From contig OZ240685.1 in NCBI GenBank assembly GCA_965199135.1, positions 1,922,001 to 1,986,000 of the forward strand: a stretch of 64,000 nucleotides of DNA. The letters are read 5' to 3'. The position numbers and the translations under genes are program-made. The stretch comes from EB88 sp965199135. GTDB taxonomy: Bacteria; Acidobacteriota; Terriglobia; Terriglobales; Acidobacteriaceae. Positions 55,869-63,503 of this stretch are shown one piece after another (the first letter of the stretch is position 1; every line of letters starts with the position of its first letter). The notes under the pieces were generated by a model that saw nothing but the letters and a program-made list of their open reading frames with translations, ran no database searches and was not told where the DNA came from.

Positions 55869-57254
55869 TTGCCGCAGACGCCGCCCAGCCCCCTGCATCG
55901 ACTTCCTCGCGCCCTGGGCGTCTCACAGGCGACTGCAATCGTTGTCGGCACCATTATCGGCTCCGGCATCTTCCTCGTTCCCCAGGAGATGATGCGGGCC
56001 GTGGGCAGCACGCCGCTTGTATACCTGGCCTGGCTCGTCGGCGGACTCCTTACACTCTTCGGAACACTGACCTACGCAGAGCTCGCCGCGATGATGCCCT
56101 ATGCGGGTGGCGAGTTCGTTTACCTGCAACGGGCCTACGGCGATCGCATCGCGTTCGTCTACATGTGGACATGGTTTGCGGTGGCCAAGCCTGCTTCGAT
56201 TGCAAGCGTCACCACCGGCCTCACGCGCACCATCGCTGCATTGCCGCATATGCGCTGGCTCGACACGCCCGTGTCGCATCACTCGTTTGGTCTGGTCTGG
56301 TCGCAGGTCGCTGCAGTCGCTGCAACCTGGTTCGTGACCGGCCTGAACTACATCGGGGTCAAGCGCGCGGGGGACTTCCAGCTGCTCTTTACTGTGCTGA
56401 AGGTATTGCTGGTGGTCGGCATCGCGGCTGTCTGCCTGGTCTCACCTGTCGGCTCGGTCACAAACTTCCACACGGTCTACCGTGCAGCGACAGGCGGTTT
56501 CAGCGGCTTCATGGTCGCACTGGTCGCGGCCCTCTGGGCTTATGACGGCTGGAATGATCTCAACATGGTCGCCGAAGAGGTGAAGCGGCCGGAGCGGAAC
56601 CTCCCGCTCGCGCTCCTCTCCGGCGTTCTGCTGGTGGGCGTGCTGTACATCGGCGTCAACGCGGCGATCCAGTTCATTCTTCCAGCAACGACGATTGCCG
56701 GCTCCCCGCAGCCGGCTGCGGCCGCGCTGACTCACGTCATCGGGCCATCTGGCACAATTATCGTTACATTTGGCATGGCGCTCAGCATCCTGGTCACGTT
56801 GAACGGCACAGTGATGTCGGGTGCGCGCGTGCCCTTTGCCGCCGCGCGCGATGGGATCTTCTTCCACAAGCTGGCTGAGATCCATCCGCGCTTCCAGAGC
56901 CCCGCTGCGTCGCTCGTGGTGCAGGGCTGTCTGAGCACCGCGTTGCTGCTCTTGCTCGGGCATTTTCAGCAGCTCTTCGAACTCGCCATCTTCGCCGAGT
57001 GGCTCTTCTACATGATCACCACCTCGACGATCTTCCGCTTTCGCCGCGACCCCAGTCTGATTCGCCCCTTTCGCATGTGGGGCTACCCGGTTTTGCCTGT
57101 GCTGTTCATCCTGGCGGCTGCGGTGTTGCTGGTGTTTTCCTTCCGCAGCAACGTCGAAGCGTCGCTGATCGGGAGCGCCATCATCCTGTGCGGGCTCCCC
57201 CTGTACCAGGTCTTCCAGAGAAAGGAACCCGCCCGTGCTGGCGAGAACCCGTAG
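55869..57254 (+). CDS. APC-superfamily amino-acid permease
   Basis: 461 residues from a TTG at 55869, with 12 hydrophobic segments. The APC signature VGTIIGSGIFLVP in TM1 and GGEFVYLQRAYG in the loop before TM3, plus AALWAYDGWNDLNMVAEEVK in TM6, mark the L-type/LAT-like branch. It imports or exchanges neutral or branched amino acids. Its end overlaps the S9 peptidase start by 20 bases, so uptake and peptide processing appear coupled. Confidence 0.85.
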   Translation: MPQTPPSPLHRLPRALGVSQATAIVVGTIIGSGIFLVPQEMMRAVGSTPLVYLAWLVGGLLTLFGTLTYAELAAMMPYAGGEFVYLQRAYGDRIAFVYMWTWFAVAKPASIASVTTGLTRTIAALPHMRWLDTPVSHHSFGLVWSQVAAVAATWFVTGLNYIGVKRAGDFQLLFTVLKVLLVVGIAAVCLVSPVGSVTNFHTVYRAATGGFSGFMVALVAALWAYDGWNDLNMVAEEVKRPERNLPLALLSGVLLVGVLYIGVNAAIQFILPATTIAGSPQPAAAALTHVIGPSGTIIVTFGMALSILVTLNGTVMSGARVPFAAARDGIFFHKLAEIHPRFQSPAASLVVQGCLSTALLLLLGHFQQLFELAIFAEWLFYMITTSTIFRFRRDPSLIRPFRMWGYPVLPVLFILAAAVLLVFSFRSNVEASLIGSAIILCGLPLYQVFQRKEPARAGENP

Positions 57255-59388
57255 TCGATTGCCTTTGTTCGTTGCCGCGGCCGTTTCGCTCTGCCTGGTA
57301 AATCACGCAGAGGCGCAGAGGTTTTCGCTCAAGGACGTCATGAGCGCGCCGTTCAGCTCGTCGCTGCTCGCCTCGCCACAAGGGCGAGCGTTCGCGTGGA
57401 TCAGCGACCAGCAAGGGCGGCGGAACCTCTGGGTTGCAGAGATCAGCAAAGCCGGGGACGCGCACACAGCGACGCACTACGGCGAAGACGATGGCCAGGC
57501 GCTCGGAGATGTCGCCTGGGCGCCGGATGGAGACTCGCTCGCGTTTGTGCGTGGCGGCGACTTCGAGTACCCGGATGACCCGCCGCCCAATCCCGCCGAG
57601 CTTCCCGCCGGAGCGTCGCAGAAGATTTTGTTGGTTTCCGCTGCGGGTGGTGAGCCACGAGCCGTCGCAGACGGGCGCAAGCCCGCGTTTTCTCCTGATA
57701 GCCATCTGCTGGCATACCTCAACAAAGACCAGCTCTGGTTGCTCGACCTGCGTGCATCCTCTGCCGCCCCGCAGCAGCTGTTCCACGATCGTGGCCGCGT
57801 GGACTCGCCGACCTGGTCGCCGGATGGAAGCCGCCTCGCCTTTGTCAGCCACCGTCGCGATCACAGTTTCGTTGGTGTCTACACACTCGCGACCCGGCAG
57901 ATCACCTGGCTGGACCCAGAGACCTTCCTCGACTCCGATCCGGCCTGGTCTCCGGACGGAAAGCGCCTCGCCTTTGTACGCATCCCGCCAGAAATCTCCG
58001 GCTACCTTTACGGTGCGCGACGCAGTGGCAGTCCGTGGTCGATCGTTGTTGCGGAAGTCGAGAGCGGCAAGGGACACACCGTCTGGACCGCTCGTCCAGG
58101 ACCAGGAAGCGTCTTCCGCGGGATCATCGCCGCAAACCAGATCTTCTGGGGCGCAGGGGACCACATCGTCTTCGCTTCCGAGCAGGACAAGTGGACGCAC
58201 CTGTATGCAGTTCCGGCTCAGGGAGGAGCTGCGAATCTGCTTACACCCGGGAGCTTTGAAGTGCAGCATGTGCTTCTCAGTCCTGATCGCCGAACGGTTC
58301 TCTATTCGTCGAACCAATGTGCGTCTGTAGCCGCCACTGCTACAGACACATGCCCGGACACAGACCGGCTGCATCTCTGGTCTGTCGCTGTGGAGGGCGG
58401 AGCACCCCGGCAGCTCACACGCGGCGACGGCATCGAAGCCGAGCCTGCAATGACTCCGGACGGCGCCATCGCGGTGATCCACTCCGACCCGCAGCTTCCC
58501 GCGCGGCCTGCTCTGCTCAACGAAGCCGGCGCGATGGCGGATCTCGCCCCCGCTCTGGTTCCGCCGGGGTTCCCGCGCAACGAGCTCGTGGTGCCGCAGC
58601 CTGTTGTCTTTCGCGCGTCAGACGGGATCGTCGTGCATGGTCAACTCTTTCTGCCTGCGGGCAGCACCACTGCGAAGCACCCTGCGCTCGTCTTTGTGCA
58701 CGGAGGCTCGCGCCGACAGATGCTGCTCGGCTGGCACTTCATGCAGTACTACAGCAACAGCTACGCAGAAAATCAGTACCTCTGCAGCCTGGGCTACGTG
58801 GTGCTCTCGGTGAACTATCGCAGCGGCACCGGCTACGGGCTCGACTTCCGCGAGGCACTCCATTACGGGCCCACTGGCGCGAGCGAGTACGCTGATGTAC
58901 TCGCTGCCGGCCTCCTTTTGAAGAGTCGCGCAGACGTGGATGGCGCGCGCGTCGGCATCTGGGGCGGCAGCTACGGCGGCTATCTCACCGCGCTGGCGCT
59001 TGCACGCAATTCCGACCTCTTCAGGGCAGGAGTCGACATGCACGGTGTGCATGACTGGAATCTTGAGCGGAGTTTCGCCGAGCCGCCATACCGCCTCGAC
59101 TTCGATCAGAGCGCAACGCGCACTGCGTGGGCTTCGTCGCCGCTCTCACAGCTTGCAGGCTGGCGCTCCCCCGTTCTGCTGATGCAGGGCGATGATGACC
59201 GCAACGTGGTCTTTGCGCAGACAGTGCGCCTGGCAGAAGCGCTGCGCGAGCAGGGAACGCCCGTCGAGGAACATATCTTTCCGGATGAGATCCACGACTT
59301 CCTGCTGCACCGCACGTGGCTCGCTGCGTACACGTACGAGGCCGATTTCTTGGACCGGTATCTCGGGGCGAAACAAGAGCCGCGCTAA
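57235..59388 (+). CDS. Exported S9 family (prolyl-oligopeptidase-type) peptidase
   Basis: 717 residues from the GTG at 57235, with a signal peptide (LFVAAAVSLCLVNHAEA). The first 420 residues are a beta-propeller of PD40-like repeats (WAPDGDSLAFVRGGD, WSPDGSRLAFVSHR, WSPDGKRLAFVRIP). The last 250 are an alpha/beta hydrolase: VFVHGGSRRQ, nucleophile Ser at about 579 in GGSYGGY, Asp in LLMQGDDDRNV and His in DEIHDFLLHRTW. It cleaves short peptides in the periplasm. Located directly behind an amino-acid permease, it may supply its substrate. It ends 4 bases into the convergent regulator gene. Confidence 0.9.
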   Translation: MLARTRSRLPLFVAAAVSLCLVNHAEAQRFSLKDVMSAPFSSSLLASPQGRAFAWISDQQGRRNLWVAEISKAGDAHTATHYGEDDGQALGDVAWAPDGDSLAFVRGGDFEYPDDPPPNPAELPAGASQKILLVSAAGGEPRAVADGRKPAFSPDSHLLAYLNKDQLWLLDLRASSAAPQQLFHDRGRVDSPTWSPDGSRLAFVSHRRDHSFVGVYTLATRQITWLDPETFLDSDPAWSPDGKRLAFVRIPPEISGYLYGARRSGSPWSIVVAEVESGKGHTVWTARPGPGSVFRGIIAANQIFWGAGDHIVFASEQDKWTHLYAVPAQGGAANLLTPGSFEVQHVLLSPDRRTVLYSSNQCASVAATATDTCPDTDRLHLWSVAVEGGAPRQLTRGDGIEAEPAMTPDGAIAVIHSDPQLPARPALLNEAGAMADLAPALVPPGFPRNELVVPQPVVFRASDGIVVHGQLFLPAGSTTAKHPALVFVHGGSRRQMLLGWHFMQYYSNSYAENQYLCSLGYVVLSVNYRSGTGYGLDFREALHYGPTGASEYADVLAAGLLLKSRADVDGARVGIWGGSYGGYLTALALARNSDLFRAGVDMHGVHDWNLERSFAEPPYRLDFDQSATRTAWASSPLSQLAGWRSPVLLMQGDDDRNVVFAQTVRLAEALREQGTPVEEHIFPDEIHDFLLHRTWLAAYTYEADFLDRYLGAKQEPR

Positions 59389-60782
59389 TGGATCCCCAGC
59401 TGTTGCAGTTTCTCGTAAAGCAGCCTGCGGTGGATACCAAGTCGTCGCGCTGCATCGGACTTGTTGCCACTCGAGGCGAGCAGTGCATGCTCGATCAGGC
59501 GCTGCTCCCAGCGCGCAACCGACTGGTGAAAGGGCAGTGCGAGCAGTTCGGCGAGATCTTCCGGACTCTTTGCAGCCGCGGCCGCCGTAAGCTGCGCCGC
59601 GACCTCTTCGCGGGTGACCGCGCGGCCCCCGGCCTGCACGGCAAGCCGCTCCATCAGGTGCTCGAGCTCTCGCACGTTGCCGGGGAAGGAGTGGTGCTGC
59701 AGCGCCAGCTTTGCCTCGCGGGTCAGCTCCGAGGTCGTGCTGCCATTTCGTTCTGCGTACCGGCTCAGGAAGTACTCGGCAAGCGGCACGATGTCCGTCG
59801 GCCGGCTGCGCAGGGGCGGCAGCTGGATGGTGAATGCGTTCAGTCGATAGAACAGATCGGCGCGAAAGGTCTTTGCTTCCACCTCCAGGTCGAGCGAGCG
59901 GTTCGTCGCAGCCACGATGCGCACATTCGAGGAGAGAGTCGCTGTGCTCCCGACACGTTCAAAGGTCCGCTCCTGCAGCACGCGCAGCAGCTTCGGCTGC
60001 AACGCCAGCGGAAGTTCGCCGATCTCGTCAAGAAAGACCGTGCCCCCATCCGCTGCTTCAAACTTTCCGGTCTTCTGGTTCATGGCCCCGGTAAAGGAGC
60101 CTCGCTCATGACCGAACAACTCGGACTCGAGAAGATCCGGTGGAAGCGCAGCACAGTTCACAATGATGAACGGCTTGCGCTTGCGGGCGCTGTTTTCGTG
60201 GATGGTGCGCGCGACCAGCTCCTTGCCTGTGCCCGACTCCCCGAGCAGCAGCACGCCCACGTCGGTGTGCGCGACCCTGCCGATGCTCTTGAAGATCTCG
60301 ATCCATGCCGGGGAGCTGCCGACCAGGCGCCGGCAATGCGTATCGTGCTTCTCGGTGTACTCGGGGCTCTCGCGAAACTGCTGTTCGCGCAGGTACTTCA
60401 CTTCGCGCTGCAGCTCCATGTGACGGATCGCCCGCGCTACCGTGGCAAGCACGCCATCCATGTCGAGCGGTTTGGTGATGAAGTCATAGGCGCCAAGCTG
60501 CATCGCCTGCAGCGCATTCGGGCCGGTTCCGTGCGCCGTCATGATGATCACGGGCATGGTGGTGAGCAGGCCCTCACTTTCGAGCGCCTGCAGCAGCTGC
60601 TCGCCGCTGGTGTCCGGCATTTTCCAGTCACACAATGTGAGCGACGGTTGCCGCTCTGCCAGAAGCGCTAGTGCCTCCCGTCCAGAGCTTGCGGAGCAGG
60701 TCGCATAGCCGGCTCCCTCGAGCAACTCACGCACAGTTTCGCGAAAATTGTAGTCATCATCAACGATCAGTATTTCAGCCAA
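59385..60782 (-). CDS. NtrC-family sigma-54-dependent response regulator
   Basis: 465 residues from the TTG at 60782, with GAGGAA 7 bases ahead. Receiver domain with phospho-acceptor Asp52 (LTLCDWKMPD) and Lys in DFITKPLD. AAA+ domain with Walker A GESGTGKE, the sigma-54 contact loop GSFTGA, Walker B-type FLDEIGELPLALQPKLLRV and arginine-finger region ADLFYRLN. C-terminal Fis-type helix-turn-helix (SGNKSDAARRLGIHRRLLYE). Being a bacterial enhancer-binding protein it acts only at sigma-54 promoters, and one is found upstream of the divergent secreted protein. Overlaps the 3' end of the kinase gene and the S9 peptidase by 4 bases. Confidence 0.92.
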   Translation of the reverse strand: MAEILIVDDDYNFRETVRELLEGAGYATCSASSGREALALLAERQPSLTLCDWKMPDTSGEQLLQALESEGLLTTMPVIIMTAHGTGPNALQAMQLGAYDFITKPLDMDGVLATVARAIRHMELQREVKYLREQQFRESPEYTEKHDTHCRRLVGSSPAWIEIFKSIGRVAHTDVGVLLLGESGTGKELVARTIHENSARKRKPFIIVNCAALPPDLLESELFGHERGSFTGAMNQKTGKFEAADGGTVFLDEIGELPLALQPKLLRVLQERTFERVGSTATLSSNVRIVAATNRSLDLEVEAKTFRADLFYRLNAFTIQLPPLRSRPTDIVPLAEYFLSRYAERNGSTTSELTREAKLALQHHSFPGNVRELEHLMERLAVQAGGRAVTREEVAAQLTAAAAAKSPEDLAELLALPFHQSVARWEQRLIEHALLASSGNKSDAARRLGIHRRLLYEKLQQLGIH

Positions 60783-62445
60783 GCTGCCGTTCCTCTTTCC
60801 CTGGTTCTGTTGCGAGCGGCAGCAGCACGGCGACGCGTCCGCCGCCCTGTGCGCCATTGCTCAGGCGCAACTCACCCCCATGCGCCTGGATGATCTCGAA
60901 GCTGATCGAGAGGCCCAGCCCTGTGCCGGTCTCCTTCGTGGTGAAGAAAGGGTCCAGGGCGTGGTGGAGCACCTCGGGTGAGAAGCCTGGCCCACTGTCC
61001 TGCACTTCGATGCTCGCCCAGGGTCCCGCTTCGCTCCCCTGGATCGTCACGAGGCCACTGCCATCGGGCGACGCGGTTGCCGTGGCCGAGAGCGCATTCT
61101 CCACGAGGTTGTCGAGCACCTGCAGCATGCGGCTGCGGTCGCACGGCACCGTGACATCCGGCATCGCGCCATGCGTGATGAGGAGCGGCGAACCGGCTCC
61201 GAGTCGTTCCCTCCATGTGTTTGCCGCGGCACAACATAACGCATCGAGACTCACCGGCTGCAGCTGCAGCTGAATGGGACGCGAGAAGTACAGAAGGCGC
61301 TCGATGATCGTGTCCAGCCTGTCCACTTCTTCAAGGACGACGCCTGCGTTGCGTGCGATGACCTCGGCCGACATGGAACGCGCCGACATCTGCGTGCGCA
61401 GACGGATCGTCGCGAGCGGGTTGCGTAGTTCGTGGGCGATGCCCGCAGCAAACTGGCCAAGCGCCGAAAGCCGCTCTTTGTGGCGTATGGTCGCTTCGAG
61501 ATCACGCTCGTTGGCGATGGTGGCTCGCAAGGACGCTGCCAGTCGCTCTACTCCATCAAGCATGCGGCGGAACTCGTCGAGTTGCGGCCGGGACGACGCC
61601 GAGGAAGCGGTGGGCGCATCCAGGCTGGTCTCAAGTTCCGCCAGCCTCCCCAGCACCGAGCCCACACCATTCCGAACTGCGACGATCACAAAGAGTGCGG
61701 TCGCTGCCGTGAACAGGGCCGCGGTGCCGAAGCCGATGCTGCCGAACAGGCGCTCCCGACTAGGGCCGCGGATGATCCCGGGCATGCGCTGCATCAGCCA
61801 CACTGCCCCCGTCACCGTGTTGCTCGTCGCGTCGCGGACAGGCACCGTCACAAACAACACGGCATCGTGCGGACCGATGAAGCGGAAGGTCTGGATTCTG
61901 CCGGTATGCACCGCATCGCGCGCCAGCCGCTGTACCGTGGGCAGCTCACGCTGCGGCATCTCTCGGAGTGGCCCCGGACCTTCATGCGTGGGGAAGGAGT
62001 AGCCGAGAAGCTGGTCTGCCGCGCCTGCGTAAAATCCTCCTTCGATCCCTGCTTCCGCCCGCAGATACTGGCTTGTCAGGGAAGAGAGTTCTAGATCCTC
62101 GGGGGTCCGCTGCGGCGGGCCTGGCGGTGGCGGCGGCGGCGCCTGCTCCGCCGCTCCAGCAGGTGGAGGCGGCCCGGGGTGCGGTGCTGCCGGGATCAGC
62201 TGCAGCGGGACGGTGTTTGCCAGTTCCGCGGAGTAGCTGAATGCCAGGTTACCCGCGACGATCGCGAGGTGCCGCTGTGCGCTGTTCAGTGTGGCCGAGC
62301 GGTCGGTTCTCAGGAAGTTAAGAAAACCTACCGCAGCGATCGCGAGAAACACGCACGTCAACACAGCCAGCAGCAGGATCCGCATACGCAGGCTGCCAAA
62401 AAGCCGCGTTTGCCGGTGGTTGGATTGGGAAGAAAGCGAGTCCAT
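60775..62445 (-). CDS. Membrane sensor histidine kinase (NtrB/ZraS-like) with Pro-rich periplasmic loop
   Basis: 556 residues from the ATG at 62445. TM1 (about 20-45; MRILLLAVLTCVFLAIAAVG), a periplasmic sensor of about 190 residues holding the proline runs PGPPPPAG and PPPPPPGPPQ, TM2 (about 240-265; FGTAALFTAATALFVIVAV), a HAMP-like linker, HisKA with His in AAGIAHELRNPLATIRLR and HATPase (LVENALSAT, VQDSGPGFSPEV, GTGLGLSISFE). The H-box is of NtrB/ZraS type. The stop overlaps the start region of the NtrC-type regulator, so the two are coupled. It diverges from the secreted proline-rich protein across 258 bases. Confidence 0.88.
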   Translation of the reverse strand: MDSLSSQSNHRQTRLFGSLRMRILLLAVLTCVFLAIAAVGFLNFLRTDRSATLNSAQRHLAIVAGNLAFSYSAELANTVPLQLIPAAPHPGPPPPAGAAEQAPPPPPPGPPQRTPEDLELSSLTSQYLRAEAGIEGGFYAGAADQLLGYSFPTHEGPGPLREMPQRELPTVQRLARDAVHTGRIQTFRFIGPHDAVLFVTVPVRDATSNTVTGAVWLMQRMPGIIRGPSRERLFGSIGFGTAALFTAATALFVIVAVRNGVGSVLGRLAELETSLDAPTASSASSRPQLDEFRRMLDGVERLAASLRATIANERDLEATIRHKERLSALGQFAAGIAHELRNPLATIRLRTQMSARSMSAEVIARNAGVVLEEVDRLDTIIERLLYFSRPIQLQLQPVSLDALCCAAANTWRERLGAGSPLLITHGAMPDVTVPCDRSRMLQVLDNLVENALSATATASPDGSGLVTIQGSEAGPWASIEVQDSGPGFSPEVLHHALDPFFTTKETGTGLGLSISFEIIQAHGGELRLSNGAQGGGRVAVLLPLATEPGKEERQLG

Positions 62446-62477
62446 GCGACTTGATCCTAGGGCACGTAGATGGCCAA

Positions 62478-62494
62478 TGTCCTGCATCAGGACA
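62478..62494. promoter_or_regulatory. 17-bp palindrome, probable enhancer site of the NtrC-type regulator
   Basis: TGTCCTG-CAT-CAGGACA is a perfect 7-bp inverted repeat with a 3-bp spacer. It lies in the divergent region, about 180 bases upstream of the sigma-54 promoter at 62660-62676 and about 35 bases upstream of the kinase gene. This distance is usual for a bacterial enhancer-binding protein's upstream activating sequence. Confidence 0.6.
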
Positions 62495-62659
62495 ACAGCG
62501 AAACGACCGGCACTTGCTGAATGGATTCGGCTTGCCCTCCTTTCAGTGTCCGCTTTGTTTACAAGGCACGCCCGCATACCGCACGCAGAGTCCATGCTCC
62601 GAGGCGCCTCGATCCGCTGCATCGGTGCGAAAACACTGCATCGCCTGACAGATCACGCT

Positions 62660-62676
62660 TTGGCGAGGCGCTTGCA
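62660..62676 (+). promoter_or_regulatory. Sigma-54 (-24/-12) promoter for the secreted proline-rich protein
   Basis: TTGGCGAGGCGCTTGCA: the -24 element TTGGC and -12 element TTGCA agree with the consensus YTGGCACGNNNNTTGCW, with the GG and GC exactly 10 bases apart; only two bases of the -24 box differ (GA for AC). Transcription would start near 62687, leaving a 17-base leader that includes GAGG (62691-62694), nine bases before the ATG at 62704. Confidence 0.7.
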
Positions 62677-62703
62677 CTAGCTGTGGGCACGAGGTGTCCC
62701 ACC

Positions 62704-63462
62704 ATGAAATGTCTGTTTCCCCTGCTTCTCGCGGCATCCGCAGCCCTGTCAGGCTCCGCACTTGCTCAGGCGGTTGCGCCACCACCACCTGCCCCGCCTG
62801 CGTCCCTTGCACAGGCTTCCACCCCGGTGGGCAGCGACACGAGCCGGGTGCGCGCCTTCACCGCAGGTCCGGATGGCGCAATCCAGAGCCTCTACTTGAG
62901 CAATGGCAGCGTCGTTACCGTCACGCCGGATCTTGGCGGCCAACTCTCTGCTGTGATTCACAAAGGGACGCGGGTCTCGGCCAGCGGCCCGCAACAACGG
63001 ATGAATGGGCAGCGTATTCTCTCGGCGACACGAGTCACCGTTGGTTCGCAAGCATTCATGAGCCAGCGGCCCGCTGCTGGCCCGCTGCCCGCTGGCCCTA
63101 TGCTGGGCGCTGCAGCGCCCCCACGGCGTGCCGGTGTCGGTTCGGAGGCCGTTCCGAATGCCGACCCAGCTTGCAACGCAGGCCGGGCAGATGCCCGGCC
63201 ACTTCCCCCAGGGGTGCCCGCAGGACCGGCCGGCTCGGAAGCGCCGCCGCCACCACCACCTGGCGCCCTGCTGGCCCGTCTGGCACCGCCGCCTCCTCCG
63301 CCGCCACCAACCTGTGGCATCGCTCCTGCTCCGGGATCGGCTCCTGCTCCGGGATCGGCTCCTGCTCCTCCTGCTCCGCCTGCTGCGTCCGGCGCCGCGC
63401 CTTCGCAGCCTGCTCCTCCACCACCCGCCGCCCCCGCCGCAGCGCCGACTCCAAACCACTAG
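62704..63462 (+). CDS. Secreted proline/alanine-rich protein, sigma-54-controlled
   Basis: 252 residues. Signal peptide (LFPLLLAASAALSGSALAQ). Residues about 35-120 form a compact domain (VRAFTAGPDGAIQSLYLSNG, VVTVTPDLGGQLSAVIHKGT, ILSATRVTVGSQAFM), whose pattern of short strands, DG turns and 'kGtrVsasG' resembles a small OB-fold like DUF5666/BOF proteins. The rest is low-complexity, rich in P, A and G, with runs of six to eight prolines and tandem APGS units. The sequence gives no catalytic motif. It is divergent from the NtrC-type two-component operon and carries its own sigma-54 promoter, so it is the probable output of that system. Confidence 0.78.
   Translation: MKCLFPLLLAASAALSGSALAQAVAPPPPAPPASLAQASTPVGSDTSRVRAFTAGPDGAIQSLYLSNGSVVTVTPDLGGQLSAVIHKGTRVSASGPQQRMNGQRILSATRVTVGSQAFMSQRPAAGPLPAGPMLGAAAPPRRAGVGSEAVPNADPACNAGRADARPLPPGVPAGPAGSEAPPPPPPGALLARLAPPPPPPPPTCGIAPAPGSAPAPGSAPAPPAPPAASGAAPSQPAPPPPAAPAAAPTPNH
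63322..63368 (+). repeat. 18-bp tandem repeat inside the proline-rich tail
   Basis: GCTCCTGCTCCGGGATCG occurs twice in tandem (63322-63339, 63340-63357) and a partial third copy (11 bases) follows. It encodes APAPGS units. Such in-frame repeats are prone to copy-number change. Confidence 0.75.
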
Positions 63463-63503
63463 TGCCGTTTCTCGACAGAAGCTGGCTCCACTGAAAGGAA
63501 TGA

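Noticed and set aside
62461..62477. Second sigma-54-like sequence on the minus strand (TTGGCCATCTACGTGCC) facing the kinase gene
   Set aside because: GG and GC are 10 apart, but the -12 half is GTGCC, and the start would lie about 5 bases from the kinase ATG at 62445, leaving no room for a ribosome site.
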